Of a stretch of DNA of 64,000 bases, positions 34,147 through 46,296 are shown piece after piece. The notes under the pieces were generated by a model that saw only the letters and a program-made list of their open reading frames with translations, searched no databases and was not told the origin of the DNA. The translations under genes were made by a program, and so were the position numbers. Source of the stretch: Aquilaria yunnanensis (taxonomy: Eukaryota; Streptophyta; Magnoliopsida; Malvales; Thymelaeaceae); the NCBI GenBank assembly GCA_039654915.1, contig CM077599.1:64718501-64782500 (forward strand), given 5' to 3'. Position 1 is the stretch's first letter. The number at the start of each line of letters is the position of its first letter.

Positions 34147-36198
34147 CTAATCCTTTCCATAAATTAAGCCTAGTACAGTCTCAACTGAAAGTGATACACG
34201 ATATGAGTCAATCACTCTGCTTCCAACATTAAATGTTGCTTCATATGCAACTATGGTGATCAAAATTGCTAAAATCTTAGCAGTCATTTTTGAAAAAACC
34301 CAATATTTTGATAGATTTCCTTTCCACGAAGCTAATTTTTCAAAAGATGAATCTAAATGATTGAGAAAAACAACCATCATCTAAGTATATGTCCAATTTA
34401 GTTTTCTCCGACACCAAAGTTTTGGCAGTCATTACATATTGTTGGATTTCTACAAATCCCAAACCCAAAAAGAGGGCTGAAAATGACACAAAAGAAGATA
34501 GGAAGATGAAGTTGGCCATTCCGTATTTTGGTTATATACTGGTCATACATCATATAAAGCTCTCTTCACCTTGTTAATATTCTCTCTTGCCTCTAAAGGA
34601 TTGTATATCCTTGGAAAACAATATTCAAGAGCTTTTATTTTAACTCTTGGATCCAAAATGGCAGCAATTGGCATCAACAAGCTACACTTCCCCTAATACT
34701 TATCAAACTTCAATTTCATCTTAGTCACCATATCCCTCACAAAGGCATCACCAGCAGTTACCTTACTGTCTAAAACCCGTTTCACTTTGTTCACTTCAGA
34801 AAGGAACAAATTTTATGTTGGGTGCGTGCTTCCAGAAATAACAGTAGTGGCTCTAGCAAATACCTCCAAGATCTCCAATAACTTGTCTACCTTCTCCCAA
34901 TCCTCTTTAGTTGGGCATGAGATATAACTGACTTCCCTTTGTTGGTACTTTGGGAAAACATCTTTAACCTTTGAAGCACAAGATAGCATCTCATTGGTTG
35001 AGTTCCAACGAGTCTTACAATCTAGCACAAGCTTTCTATAAGGTAATTACAACTATTGTATAATCTCACATAACGTCTTCAATCTGGCTTCACTTTGGTT
35101 GACAAAATGAACACTTTCCTTCACATCCTTAATCACATATTTAATTTCATTCAAACCATCTTAGACAATAAGATTAAGAATATGCGCACAACATCACATA
35201 TGGGACAACTTCCTACCACAAAGCAACTTCCTATTCACCTCAAAAATCTCTTTCAAATTATTAATGGCACTATTATTAAATGAATAGTTATCAACTGATA
35301 TAGTGCAAATTTTGTTCTTGATGCCCCCACTCCTTTAGACATTTATACAAAGCATCTAAAATATCAACAACACGATGTGGAGGAAGAATTTGGACAAAAT
35401 TCAAATCCTATTTATTAAGCTTCCAATCCAAGCTAAGAAAATGAGTGGTGACTACCATATACCCTATCTTCTGATTCTTTTCCTTCAACAGATCTGTTGT
35501 CAAACTAATCCTTAGAATATTGGTCAAAAGCCCCTTTAATCTTTGTTCTCATGCTCATAAACCTTCATACAATCAGACCTCAATGTGACATGGCCTATCT
35601 TCTCCTACTAAGGAATTGTAATCCTCATCATAAAGTTGAATCCATCTGCCTTTACAACCATGAATGGTTTCTAATGCATCAATGCCCAATGATTAATAGC
35701 CTCCCTCATCTTCATCGCATCATATTTTCCATTAACCATAGTTGGTGTAAGGTTATGAAATCTATAAATAGTACTTTTATTATCCAGTTGGATATTTATA
35801 AGCCACTTGCAATTGTATGTAAAGCTTTCTTTGTGTACACTTTTTCAGATTCCTACAAAGATGTGATGTGCTTGAAGACTTACTCATGGACCTGAGTACT
35901 CCACAATGCATGCACTTTGCCATCTTTAATCCTTTTGAATTATTACATATTTTGAATTCTTTCCAAACACTAGATTTCTTGCTATTTTCTTTTTTTTTTT
36001 CAGTGCCCCACCAACTATAATCTCAACACTAGTAGTAGCTCCATCATTTTTATCAGATATTTCCTCAACACGAATATCTGTCATTTCTGCAATTCGAGGT
36101 TGATCAATGTCAATAGTGGTATCAATATGATCAACATCCATACTAGGATATGTATTTGAATCCTCAACATATGGAAGACCTTTACTTGATATTAACAT
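34147..36198 (-). pseudogene. hAT transposase relic (RICESLEEPER type)
   Basis: Candidate start ATG 36198 (MLISSKGLPYVEDSN). In family order: an acidic N-terminus, a degenerate BED zinc-finger region (about 35960-35820), HWALMHxKPFMVVKADGF (about 35640-35700), CCAHILNLIVxDGL (about 35150-35195), LDCKTRWNSTNEML (about 34985-35028), DUF4413-like MKLKFDKYxGKC with IAAILDPRVK (about 34640-34720), and the C-terminal dimerisation domain YWVFSKMTAKILAILITIVA then VGSRVIDSYRVSLS (about 34165-34300). The span of 2052 bases fits the usual ~650-700 aa. Multiple stops and frameshifts are present. In live relatives the protein cuts and pastes the element. Confidence 0.9.
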
Positions 36199-36646
36199 GG
36201 CTGCAAACAAAACATTGACAAAGGCACATGGGATGGTAAAAATCGTGCACAATTTTTATATTAACATAATTTCAATTTGTTCTACCGAACACATAATGGT
36301 AACTACAAGCAATCAATTCTATTACCTTTAGGAAAATTGGAACAATAAATGGGATCACAATGTATTGTCCAAGAGTAACTTTGATTCATTCTAGACATTA
36401 ATTGATATCATGGATAGAATGTTTTATGGAAACTCTTTACAGAAATAAAAACATATTACAAGAATCTTGTGCTTAATCTTTTCCAATATCTTGCATCATG
36501 CAATCTCCTAACAATTGTTAATCTTCTGCATACCATTAAGCTCCTAGGGTGTTATAATTAAGAGCAATTATGTAACAACTACAAAAAAGAATACAACAAA
36601 CAAGAATTCTTGGTAAGGTAGGGAGGGATATGGGTTTTAGTACATA

Positions 36647-36681
36647 TAATTAGTTAATTTTAGCAAGAAATTAACTAATTA
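36647..36681. other. perfect AT-rich hairpin inside the hAT element
   Basis: TAATTAGTTAATTT and AAATTAACTAATTA form a 14-base perfect stem around a 7-base loop. No function is assigned. Confidence 0.7.
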
Positions 36682-37513
36682 TATATACATGTATAATATA
36701 TACAAATACACTATAGAGGGGAAAATACAATTTCAAACTTTTTAATCAAGCTTATTTCCTAGAAAAAATGAAATATTTCAATAGTAGAATGCACCATTAG
36801 CCATCACAACTCAGCAATTTGATCAATTAATCCAATTAATTCCTAGTCAATGTCATTACTCCATCTGTTTTAAGGGCCAAAATAAAAAAAAATCCATGTT
36901 TAAAGCAACAATGTTTTTGCTACAAAAGTAGGAATCAAAACAACCAATGGACAACAAATGTTATGGGTTTCTAGTACTAGGTGAGAATTAAATCAAAACA
37001 ACCATTAACAAGTGAGACTTGCGGAGTTGCGAGTTATGGCCGATTACTATTTGCTTTTGCACTAGGTTTCCAGCACTAGTGTATGCCTGGTGTGTTAATC
37101 TTCAGCCAATTATTGGGGCATTGTTCTTTGAGCTCCTATCGGGTAAGCAATCTAAGGCTGTAGCTTGATTGAAAGGCCAATTGAATGGCAATTAGGCAAT
37201 CATCAATTAGGATTGGTTTGTGGCTGCAGACTGGGTAGGTTGGTTAGTCACTTAGGCTTGGCTGCTTGAGGAACAAAGGGAAAGAAGTAAGGGTTAGGAC
37301 TTAGATGTTAGAACTTATTGGGAAATGGACAAAAGGACTCAAGCCTGATAGGCCCACAAGCTCATAGGGCAAGATATATTAAGGCTCGAACTCGGACCAA
37401 AATTTGTTCAAGCCAATTTTTCAGCTCGAGCTCTAAAACGTCCGGCTTAACAAGCCTCAATTCGGGCTTAAGCTCGAGCTATTCAAAAAATGCCCGTCCC
37501 CTTTTCACCCTTA

Positions 37514-37521
37514 GCTAGAAG
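37514..37521 (+). repeat. hAT target-site duplication, right
   Basis: GCTAGAAG, identical to 33087-33094. Confidence 0.9.
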
Positions 37522-37811
37522 GTAGAAAAATTTAAGAGTTTTTTTTGTGAAATAGTGAAAGCGAGGAAAGAGATAAGGTAAAGTCATATATTGATAACCT
37601 AAACCGGTTTATTAACCGCCCTCATTTCATAAATCATCATCCCATCATAATTATGGTGGAGTAAACCAAGCTAACAGTGAGAGCCATGTGGCCCTCGATT
37701 ACCACAAAAGTCACTCGTATGCCGTTATGATGAGACATGCATGCATTAAGCGTCTTTTCCCATAGCTTCCCTCACAAATGAGTGTTTCATGATTAATGGG
37801 CCTAAAAAAAG

Positions 37812-37903
37812 TAAGAATTTATCTCCCACATTTTTTAGGAGGGGGACATGTTGATACTAAGAATTTATCTCCCACATTTTTTAGGTGGGGGACATGTTGA
37901 TAC
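37812..37903 (+). repeat. 46-bp tandem duplication with LTR-junction-like sequence
   Basis: Two copies of a 46-bp unit differ at one base (ggaggggg versus ggtggggg). Each unit contains taggNgggggaca directly before TGTTGATAC, which looks like a copia-type polypurine tract followed by an LTR start. No copia coding sequence was found nearby. Confidence 0.7.
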
Positions 37904-39446
37904 CATATTGGACATATATGGTCTATACCCATTGATAGCACCTAATCACAATGAGATGTAGCTCAACACAAACCATACATAAGAAAGGCATTTAATTAGA
38001 GATGATGCCTACAAGGAATGGAACCTCTTATTAATTACATTTGAAGAAGGCCTAGGTTGACACTCTTATTATAAAACAAGAACTTCACAATGCATTCAAG
38101 GTATGTACAAGAATCATATTTTTCAATAGCTATTTCATCTAGTTTCGAATACCAATTTGACCGTCGGAAGTTTTCCCTACATTCACAAGTTTGGGGCTTT
38201 CTGACGTTATATTTAAGTGCAACTATCCTAATCCAATATCCAAAAGTCTGATTCACCAACTCAGTAGATAGTTTTGCTATCACCATGAAAGGGAGACATA
38301 ATTTTATCACAAATAGATAAATATTAGTCCTTTGTCTCACGAGCTTTACAACATATTTTATTTTGGACAATCCCAAATCTTTACAATATTTTTGTATTTA
38401 GTAAATTACTTTACTATATTAGCCTTCAAATTATCATTTCAACATTTACTTTTTAAAAACTTTCTTGATTTACATGCATAATTCTTAATTTATGTGCCAA
38501 ACAAAATACTTCAAAGGTTTTGGAACAAATGAGTAGCTTGTAATAAACCAAAAACAGATTGGAACTGAACTCTCCCAGAAAATTGAAAAATTGAAACATG
38601 TTAGGCTTCATGTATCATAAATAATCATTATTTTCATTTCTATTTAATTATATGTTGTCTATAACCAATGTCATTTACAAGTTAATACTTTATTTAAATA
38701 ATAATTATTTCCATCATATTTATTTTTACAAAATAGTTAATTATTATGATTTTTTTTCTTACCTAATTTAAAAAATAAAAATTAATAAAATATACTTTTA
38801 ACAAAAAAAAATTGCCCTGAAAGTAATTTCCAGATTTCTTAAAGTGTAGGTTTTATAATTTGCATACAAGTTTAAGCACAATCAGCGAACAAAACCTTTT
38901 TAGTGATCATCTTAATATCACGCAAAAAATCTCAATAAAAAAAACAAAAAAGAAAGAGTCAGGAAACGGTAGAATTTTGTAATTTTGTAGCAAAATATGA
39001 GTTTGGTTTGGTTGAAGGTAGTAGACCTTTGATATGGGGGTGTCTTGTTTGTGTCAAGGATTTTCTTCAAATTTGTTGCCCATTTTCTTTGGTCTTTCTG
39101 TAGTCTAAAGGATTACGTTTGGCAAGTGAAAGTTGTGTAGACAAACATGTCGTAATCCCCAACCAAAATTTGGAGGATGTGACCTAACAGAACACCTAAC
39201 GAACCCTTTTCAACATAAACATGTCATGCTCTACCTTATCTCCACATTAACTAAGTCTTGCCTTTATCTTTGCTTGCCCACGACATATTGGCCTGGCACC
39301 ACCTAAACCGAATACCCATTCTATTTATTTTAATTTAATTCTATTATTATTATTATTATTATTCAATTTTTTAATGATGAGTTACAAAGTCCTCCATAAA
39401 TATTTCCACTAACCAAGCTCACAAGTCCCAACCAAACATTAAAAAC
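37904..39446. other. intergenic DNA without a supported gene
   Basis: AT-rich. A 113-codon - strand frame at 38035-38376 has no recognised family. A possible degraded copia LTR may start at 37893. A short (att)n run lies at 39343-39363. Confidence 0.4.
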
Positions 39447-39681
39447 TACTCCCTCCATCCTAAAAGTTTTGCTCTATTTGTTTTTGACAATTAATCTATG
39501 ATTTTTTATTTTCAACATTTTAATATATAAATAAAAAATCTTTGTATATGAATGATAATTCAAGATATATAGTTTCTAAATATATTTTTTTTATTTTTTT
39601 AACAAACAATAATATGAATAAAATTGAGTCAAAATACAACAAAAAGTCAAATGTATCAAAATTTATGAGACGGAAGGAGTA
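39447..39681. mobile_element. Stowaway-like MITE
   Basis: Left end TACTCCCTCCATCCTAAAAG and right end ...GACGGAAGGAGTA are inverted copies of the CTCCCTCCGTCC-type terminus of plant Stowaway (Tc1/mariner) MITEs, with TA at both outer ends. 235 bp and non-coding. Confidence 0.85.
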
Positions 39682-41110
39682 TTTTGAATCTATAACCCAA
39701 AATCTTTTTATCATAATAAAAGTCATTTCATTCTACAGTATTGATAAAGTGGCAAAAGATGTGGATAAAAAAGGGGAGCTTAGAAGTTTGACTCTTACCT
39801 CCCTCATTTTCTCTCAAACAATATCATTTGTACTAATTTAGGCGCTTTCAAGTTTCAAATAAGTAGACATTTTCCTTCTTTAATATGTATAAATATCTCC
39901 TAAACTTTCATAGGTATCTAGTTTCAAACAAGTAGTCATTTCAACGTACCAACCTTATTGCTTACCCAACAATATAATTTTTTTTTCATTTTGCACATGC
40001 AAAATTCTACATTGAAAGCTTTTTTTATCTTTTCCTTTTATTTATTTTATTGAGTTCACTTGCACTAATTACCAATTACCAAAATCTCTTTCTTTCTCTA
40101 ACAGTTTTGGAAAAGTGGTAAATGAACACCAAAAGAAATAGGAGTTCTACTCCTATCTCCCTTACTGGGTCAGTTACCTTCTGAATCCTAAACAGCAAGC
40201 ACTTCCCCTTATTTATATTATAAAATATATGTTACACTTTTTAAACTTATAAAGATGCTTCTATGTAAAAAAAAAAAAAAAGGGGGGGGATATTTTTTAC
40301 ATAACTATTAACTTCCAAGCATTTTTAAGTTTCAATTTTCAACTATCCGCTTCTTGATTAGCCTCTCATCATGCGCACCAAAAACCAAAATATCACTGTA
40401 CTAAAGTTACCAGGTACAGTGGTCAATATATATGTTAAAACTATATTTGGATTTAACCCAATTTTACCATCGAGACAAAAGAACTGAGAAATAGAGAGTT
40501 ACTTTTATTGTATACTCCAAATTTTATACCTCCATTAGATCTCTTCGAAGCACTTTAAATAACTCCGTTTGATTAGAAAAAACTAAAATACATTAAATGA
40601 GAGATTTTAAATTAGATTAAAGCAACTCTGTGTGGAAGAAATTTCTTAGAAGAGGTCGGCATTTTGATATTGATAAGATTAATTTTTCACAAGGGAAGTG
40701 GAGTGGGAGGTCAGGAGTTTCACTCTTATCTTCATCACTTCCTCATACAATATTGTTGATAGCTAATTCAAGTACCTTCCATGTCAAAAAAAAAAGACAT
40801 AAATCTTCTTCATTGTCTACACCAAAGGATATATCTTTTATCCTAATAAAAATATTTTTGTGTACCAAAAAATTATTTAAGTGCAAAAAAAAACTCTCAA
40901 TGAACCAAAGATAAATACTATTGTGGCTATATTTAAATAAATATATATGTTTTGAGCCATCTGGCATAACTAAGGCATAATGGATATTTTCAGAGATCCA
41001 GAGCTCTACAAAGACATAATGGATATTTTAGGACATTCAGGCTCTGTTTTTTACGTAAAAATGAGATTGAAAAAAACGTGTTAATTCAAAAAAAAAAAAA
41101 GGCGGCACAC
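39682..41110. other. AT-rich intergenic DNA with low-copy internal repeats
   Basis: Two stretches around 39750-39840 and 40680-40770 resemble each other (agtttNactcttaNct then a cctca-type block, then caatat). A homopolymer A-run then G-run lies at 40268-40289. No gene is supported. Confidence 0.4.
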
Positions 41111-41781
41111 CAGGTTGGGTAAGGGGTTCCGGGTCGGGTCAAATTTGGTCGGGGAACGCCGGAGGCGCGGCAAGGTCAAAGCTGAAAGTGAGTAGCCAGA
41201 GCCCTCCGCCGGCCTCCGCCACTTTTTGTGGCTGAAAATCGAACCCCTTCCGACAGCCTCACCCCTACAACATACTCACCCTTCCGCCATTTTCTCTCGC
41301 GGAAAATCGAACCGCCTCTTCGATTTGCATCTTGCCTCGAAGTCATTTCTCTCAGATGCAGTCGCCCAGACCAATTATTGCCTCACGGTGCTCCGCATCA
41401 TCACTGAGCCCGTCGTGAATGAACAGATTCACCACACCGCCGCCATCAACTTCAAGAATCACCTTTGTTTCCGATGGGCGCCAGCTGCCGATTCTAGGGA
41501 TGGCATCGCACTCTACTCGATTGTTGACGCCGAGAAAGAACAGATTAAAACCTTGATGAAATCGAAACGATGAAATTGAGGAACGATGAAATCATTTGGT
41601 CTTTGTTCAATTGAGGATTTTTAGCCCAATCGTGGGTTTCAAGTTGGCCGGAGGCTAGGGATATTGGCCGATTCTGGGGAGATTACGTGAAAATGAGGTT
41701 TCAACCCATGCTTTGACTTTGCCGTGCCTCCAGCGTTCCCCGACCAAATTTGACCCGACCCGAAACCCTTTATCCTACCTG
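41111..41781 (+). mobile_element. 671-bp element with 72-bp TIRs enclosing an exportin-2/CAS gene fragment (Pack-MULE-like)
   Basis: The left arm (41111-41182) and right arm (41710-41781) are inverted copies agreeing at 65 of 72 positions; six of the seven differences are C/T or G/A changes. Both arms share the core cgggtcgggtcaaatttgg. The interior is markedly more GC-rich than the surroundings and contains a fragment of a cellular protein gene. Long TIRs plus a captured gene fragment is the Pack-MULE layout, but no 9-10 bp target duplication was found at these ends, so the superfamily is not proven. Confidence 0.7.
41326..41573 (+). pseudogene. captured fragment of exportin-2 (CAS/CSE1) N-terminus
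   Basis: The frame is open from 41226 to a TGA at 41571-41573 and has no ATG at its start. The part from about 41335 reads [19 protein letters not shown], then [20 protein letters not shown], then HLCFRWAPA and [11 protein letters not shown]. This matches my memory of the plant CAS/exportin-2 N-terminal importin-beta region (pattern RPNYGLAVLRLVAEPSVDEQIR..AAVNFKNHLR.RWAP...EKEQIK). The normal protein re-exports importin-alpha from the nucleus and is about 970 aa; only about 75 residues are present. After EKEQIKTLM the resemblance stops. Upstream codons are unrelated or a partial internal duplication (gaaaatcgaacc occurs twice, at 41233 and 41299). Confidence 0.75.
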
Positions 41782-43494
41782 AATACTTCTTATATGATGT
41801 CACAAAATAAGTTACTTCAGTTGCTCTCCTAATCTTAAAAAAAAGTTACATTCTCATTTGCGTTGTTTTTCCCATTTATTACATTAATAATACCCATTCC
41901 TTTATACACTTGGAATTATCCTTCTAAATACGAAAAAAATTAATAAATAAATACGATCATTATCTCGTGGGAGCATTTATCGCAGAAAAAGACGATATAT
42001 TGAAAAGTTAAAATTTTGAAGTCAAAGGTCAAGATCCCGAGATGTTTTCCGTCATTTATTACAGTAATTAATTTGATCACGAGGTGATTGCCGTCCTCCG
42101 AATCCGTGAAAAGTTGTGAAAACCGGATCACATCTCTGCCGTATAAACCTAAACTCCAACGCATCTCAGCCGTCGGATCGATCCACTCTGGAAAAAGACA
42201 GAAGCAAAATGTTGAAAAGAAAAATATTACTTGGGCCCACCGCACGAGTAGCCACGTCACCAAATCTCTGTCTGTTAAATTCAACAAGACTTTTTCGCTC
42301 TTGGAACAGCAAACTAACCTGCAGGCCCGGAAAGTGGTTTAGACTCCTTTTTTTTTGCAAAAAAAAAAAAAAAAGGCTCAATGGGAGGCTTTTTATCTTT
42401 ATTTTTTCTCACAACAAATAGCCAGTGCAACTGTGTCAAAATGATTTTGATCCTTCTCGAACTAAAAGGACTAGTTTTATATGAGATCAAAAGCCATTAT
42501 TAAACTTATGTGTGTATTGTCTTATTTGGCGAATTGCAAACGACTCTTCAGTCTTTTAAATAAGATGTTAAATTCGAGTATGCTATGAATTGAAAACAAA
42601 CAGGCTAATTATTAAGAGATTTTTCATTTCAGGGTATAAGGCTTATGGTTTAGGGTTTATTGCTTAAAAATAAAATTTGTGTGCTTGGCTTATTAGCTCA
42701 CTCACATGATAAATACCATTTTTTATATATATTGGCTAGTTAGGATTTAAATTCTCATTTTTTTTTCAAAATAGATGGCTTAATAATGTATTTTAATTAT
42801 TGTTTCTTCGAAAATTTTTGTATTAGAAACGGCAAATTGTAAACTTTGATAGTAATAGGGTTTGTCCATTCTTAAAGATTTCTATAACCAAAAAATGCAG
42901 CAGAGAATTTTTTATAGTTAGCTTCATGATAATTGTAAGTCGCAGTTATTGTAAATTCAGGACTTAGGTTAATCGTTTGCTACTTGGTTAGACCTCAAAT
43001 TCATGACTTAGATGAAAGGTAGAACTTTTCCTTATTAAATCATTAATTACGAGATAAAAGTTTATTTCAACTAATAATTAGTTAGCCATTTAATAATTGA
43101 AAAAATTGGTTGATATAATATTTTTTAACAAATAAAGAATTTATTTTTTTATTTTTTCGAGCTGATTAAATTACTTCCTTTTCACTACTTGATCAAAATG
43201 CTTTCTCAAATGGGAGTCTTGGATCTTGTGTGTTTTTGGTCCAAAGTAAATAAAATAATTGATTAATATATTTTTTTGAGCTTCAGAGTGCAGTATAGCT
43301 GATCCTTAAAGATTGAGAAGTTTTGATATAACAAGTCGTTGGATTCAGTGCCCTATGCTTAAATTGATTTCTTTGACCATTGGAAACCCCTAAGCTAGCA
43401 AATAAGTCCTTAACTAATGTGCTTATTAATCAGCATGATATGAATTATTAATCACTTTTGGAAGTATAACCGTTACTCTTACATATTCATACAT
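41782..43494. other. intergenic DNA, with a promoter-like GC-richer island
   Basis: 41940-42350 is less AT-rich and contains words often seen in plant promoters (gccgtcggatcgatc, gccacgtcacc). Overlapping frames here lack family signatures, so no gene is called. The remainder to 43494 is AT-rich without recognisable features. Confidence 0.35.
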
Positions 43495-43502
43495 ATAATC
43501 AA

Positions 43503-43966
43503 GGTGAAAAAGAGTCAGACCGAGTCTAAATACCCCAAATTCAAAACTCAACTTGTTAAGAATTAGTTCAGCTCATGCTCAAGTTCGACGAGTTTAGTAA
43601 AAATGGCTCAAAGCTCCACTCGAAAAGGCTCGGCCTCGGCTTGGTGGTTTAACAAACTTGAAATTCAACTTAGATGGTGGAGCTTAATTCAAGTTCTATT
43701 TAAGTTCATTTGGCTCAATAAGAGTTCATGTAGAATTTTAGGAATTAGGGTTTTATTTATTTTATTAAATTAATTATATAATATTAATGTTATATTAGGC
43801 TCATCAAGATTGATAAGAGTTCAAGTTGAATAATATTGGACTCAAGCTTGATTTATGAAGGATTTAAACCTAAAATGAAGCTCGAGACTGGTCAACCTCA
43901 ATTTAATAACAAAAAAATCGAGCCTGAGCTTGAACTATTAAATAAGGGCTCAACTTATTTCTACCC
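43503..43966. mobile_element. hAT-like MITE, copy 1
   Basis: 464 bp, built from ggctcg/gctcgag and cttgaac-type words. It aligns with 46297-46741. Ends GGTGAAAAAGAG and ...TATTTCTACCC are roughly inverted. Flanks ATAATCAA and ATAATAAT agree at six of eight bases, consistent with a decayed 8-bp hAT duplication. Confidence 0.6.
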
Positions 43967-43974
43967 ATAATAAT

Positions 43975-46296
43975 ATGATCATAAAAAAATGCAAAAATAA
44001 TTTTTTTGTTTCTAATTTTACATATTATACCAACATTTTATGCTTTTACATCACAAACTGCCATCTACTCATTTTTTCCAGGGCTATGCATCATTCATTT
44101 GTAAATGAACAGACAGACAACTGGTATAATTACATGGAGTGTGCAACAGAAATGCATGATCCCAAGGAAGAGAAACAGATCCCATAAAAGGAGGGTTTGG
44201 AACTGAAAACCAAAGAAAAGGAAAAGGAGAAGAAAGTGGGAAGATCTGAGTGGTTTGAAAGGTGCATATGTCTGTGTAAATCCTCTAAAAAATTTTCCAC
44301 CTAACATTGCCTTGATTTGCAAGCCTTGTCCATTTGACTAATTGACTTCCTAATGCATGATACTTGGTAACAAAAATTTCCATGTAATTTAGGGCTGAGC
44401 AATACCATGGGAACTGAAATTGAAATTTAATTAATCACCAAGTTCAACTATCCAGTTTGAGGAATAATTGTTAACTTAGCTAATAATAAATACATTTAAT
44501 ATTGAAACCATGTCCAATAAGAACTAGGTAGTTCAGCTTTATTAAGAATGAGAGGTTAAGTAAACCTCCAAGGGGTTGGGACATCTCCTTCTTGCTGACT
44601 ATATATGGAGTATGTGTTATCTTGTGCAGAAAAAGAAGTGGCCTTGCAAATTTTTGGATGTCAAAGTCAAATTCTACACTAGTTAAATCTTTAATAATGA
44701 ATTCCAATATTTTTCAATATTTTTTTTCTAAAATTTTTTGTGCATTTTTTTAGCAATACCAACAAGAAAGCGAGATTTTCAAATTTACACTTGATGGAAA
44801 CAATAAAAAGACTTCAGACATTAAGCAAACACAATATAATATGATTGGGAGTGGATTGTGTTTTTTCCAACACGAACACTGTAAATTTTTAATTTTTTAT
44901 TATCTACAATAAACTTTTTTTTCCCAATTTATAGGCAACAGGCTAATTAATGGCATAGTAATTAATAAATGAAGAAAAAAGAGAATGAGAGAGATCCATG
45001 GCGTAGCAATTGCAAGTTGTGGGAGTCAAATAAATAGGCCGGGGCATCAAATTCGAAATGAGCAACGCCAGTGAAGCAATTAGTTAGGGAGGCTCGGCCC
45101 TCAAAACGGCGACGCAAAAGGAACCTCACGTGTGGCCATCGATTTTTGGGGGGCTTAGTAGTAACATAATCCACAAACACAGGCAGGCTCAATAAGTGTT
45201 CCATCCCTTCAATGTTCAATAATCAATATAAATATTGTGCTAGACTTATCTTTCTAACAATGAGGAAAGGGGCAAGGTGATTTTTTTAAAAAAAATTTGA
45301 CGGATTATGATTATAGGATTACAGACAACATTAGTTTTTTTATTCAGAATACAATACAATACATTAAAAGGCTAGGAGAGAAAAATTAAAAATTCATTAA
45401 AAGGTTAAGAGAGAAAAATTAACAATTGGATGTGTATTTTGCTTTTATAGAAGTTTGAATCCTAACTCCTGTTAAAGACAACTTTAATGCATTTTAAAGT
45501 GGCCACTTGACTAAACCTTCAAGTGCTAGACAATCTTTTTTAAATTACTTATAGTATATTATATTTCAGTTTATCTCAATCTTTACAACTTTTTTATATT
45601 AAACTTCAAACTATCATTTTAAATCATTTGTTCTATCTTTCTTAACGTATATGTAAAAGGTAAAAATAAAATTGAAAATAATATATAAATTTTTTCTTCT
45701 TAATGACTATGTCTCAAATTCAAAAGTTTCAAACAATTTAGGAGAGATTTTTTTAATTTTTTTAATACTCAAGAAGAAAAACAGGAAAAGGGAACATATC
45801 CATTAAAATCTTCAAAACCTTCATCTTTTAGTTGACACACTTTGCATTAACTTGTACAAATTTAACACCGAGGAAAATTTCCTTTAAGTCCTCAAATGTC
45901 AATTCTGAGTTGGAGCATTTGTTGTCTTTTCCAGGTAATAAGGGTCCCACCCCCACGTGTGACTGGTTGTCTCGGTGGGCATTGTTTCTTGACATAGAAT
46001 TGATTTGAAACATCAACAGACGATAGTGTTGTGTTTTGTCCTTTGTTTGTTTAAATTAAAAGAGTTTGGGGATTTGTTGGAAACTGGAAAATTGTATGGG
46101 AAAGCCTACGTGTTATTTCCAAGCATAAAAGCAGACCAGACCCCGGTAGGCCGTTTATGTGTTGGAAGCTATATTACAGACAACACTCCAAAACCAGAAC
46201 CAAAACAAGAAAAAGAAAAAAGAAGCCTTCATATTTTATTTGAGCACATATATATAACTAGGGGGAAGGGGATATTTGCCTTTTCACACCTTAAAG
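43975..46296. other. intergenic DNA without a supported gene
   Basis: It contains a tandem duplication of a ~34-bp unit at 45362-45428 (cattaaaaggNtaNgagag) and two CACGTG G-boxes (about 45128 and 45954). An 85-codon - strand frame at 44962-45219 has no ATG-supported family match. Confidence 0.4.

Larger units (their letters stand above)
33095..37513 (-). mobile_element. complete hAT DNA transposon (4.42 kb) with decayed transposase
   Basis: Terminal inverted repeats TAAGGGTGAAAA(T/G)GGG at both ends (19 of the first 22 bases agree), flanked by a perfect 8-bp duplication GCTAGAAG. Subterminal regions on both sides are rich in gctcgag-type words, as expected for hAT transposase binding. Inside lies a - strand transposase relic. 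The ends are intact but the gene is broken, so this copy could move only with help from another element. Confidence 0.93.

Noticed and set aside
38035..38376. - strand frame of 113 codons
   Set aside because: No recognised family, no promoter or partner exons; left as unassigned DNA.
39343..39363. (att)n run
   Set aside because: Ordinary microsatellite; noted in the spacer entry only.
41940..42421. Four overlapping frames of 71-115 codons on both strands
   Set aside because: Mutually overlapping, no shared motif with any family; explained by a locally less AT-rich stretch.
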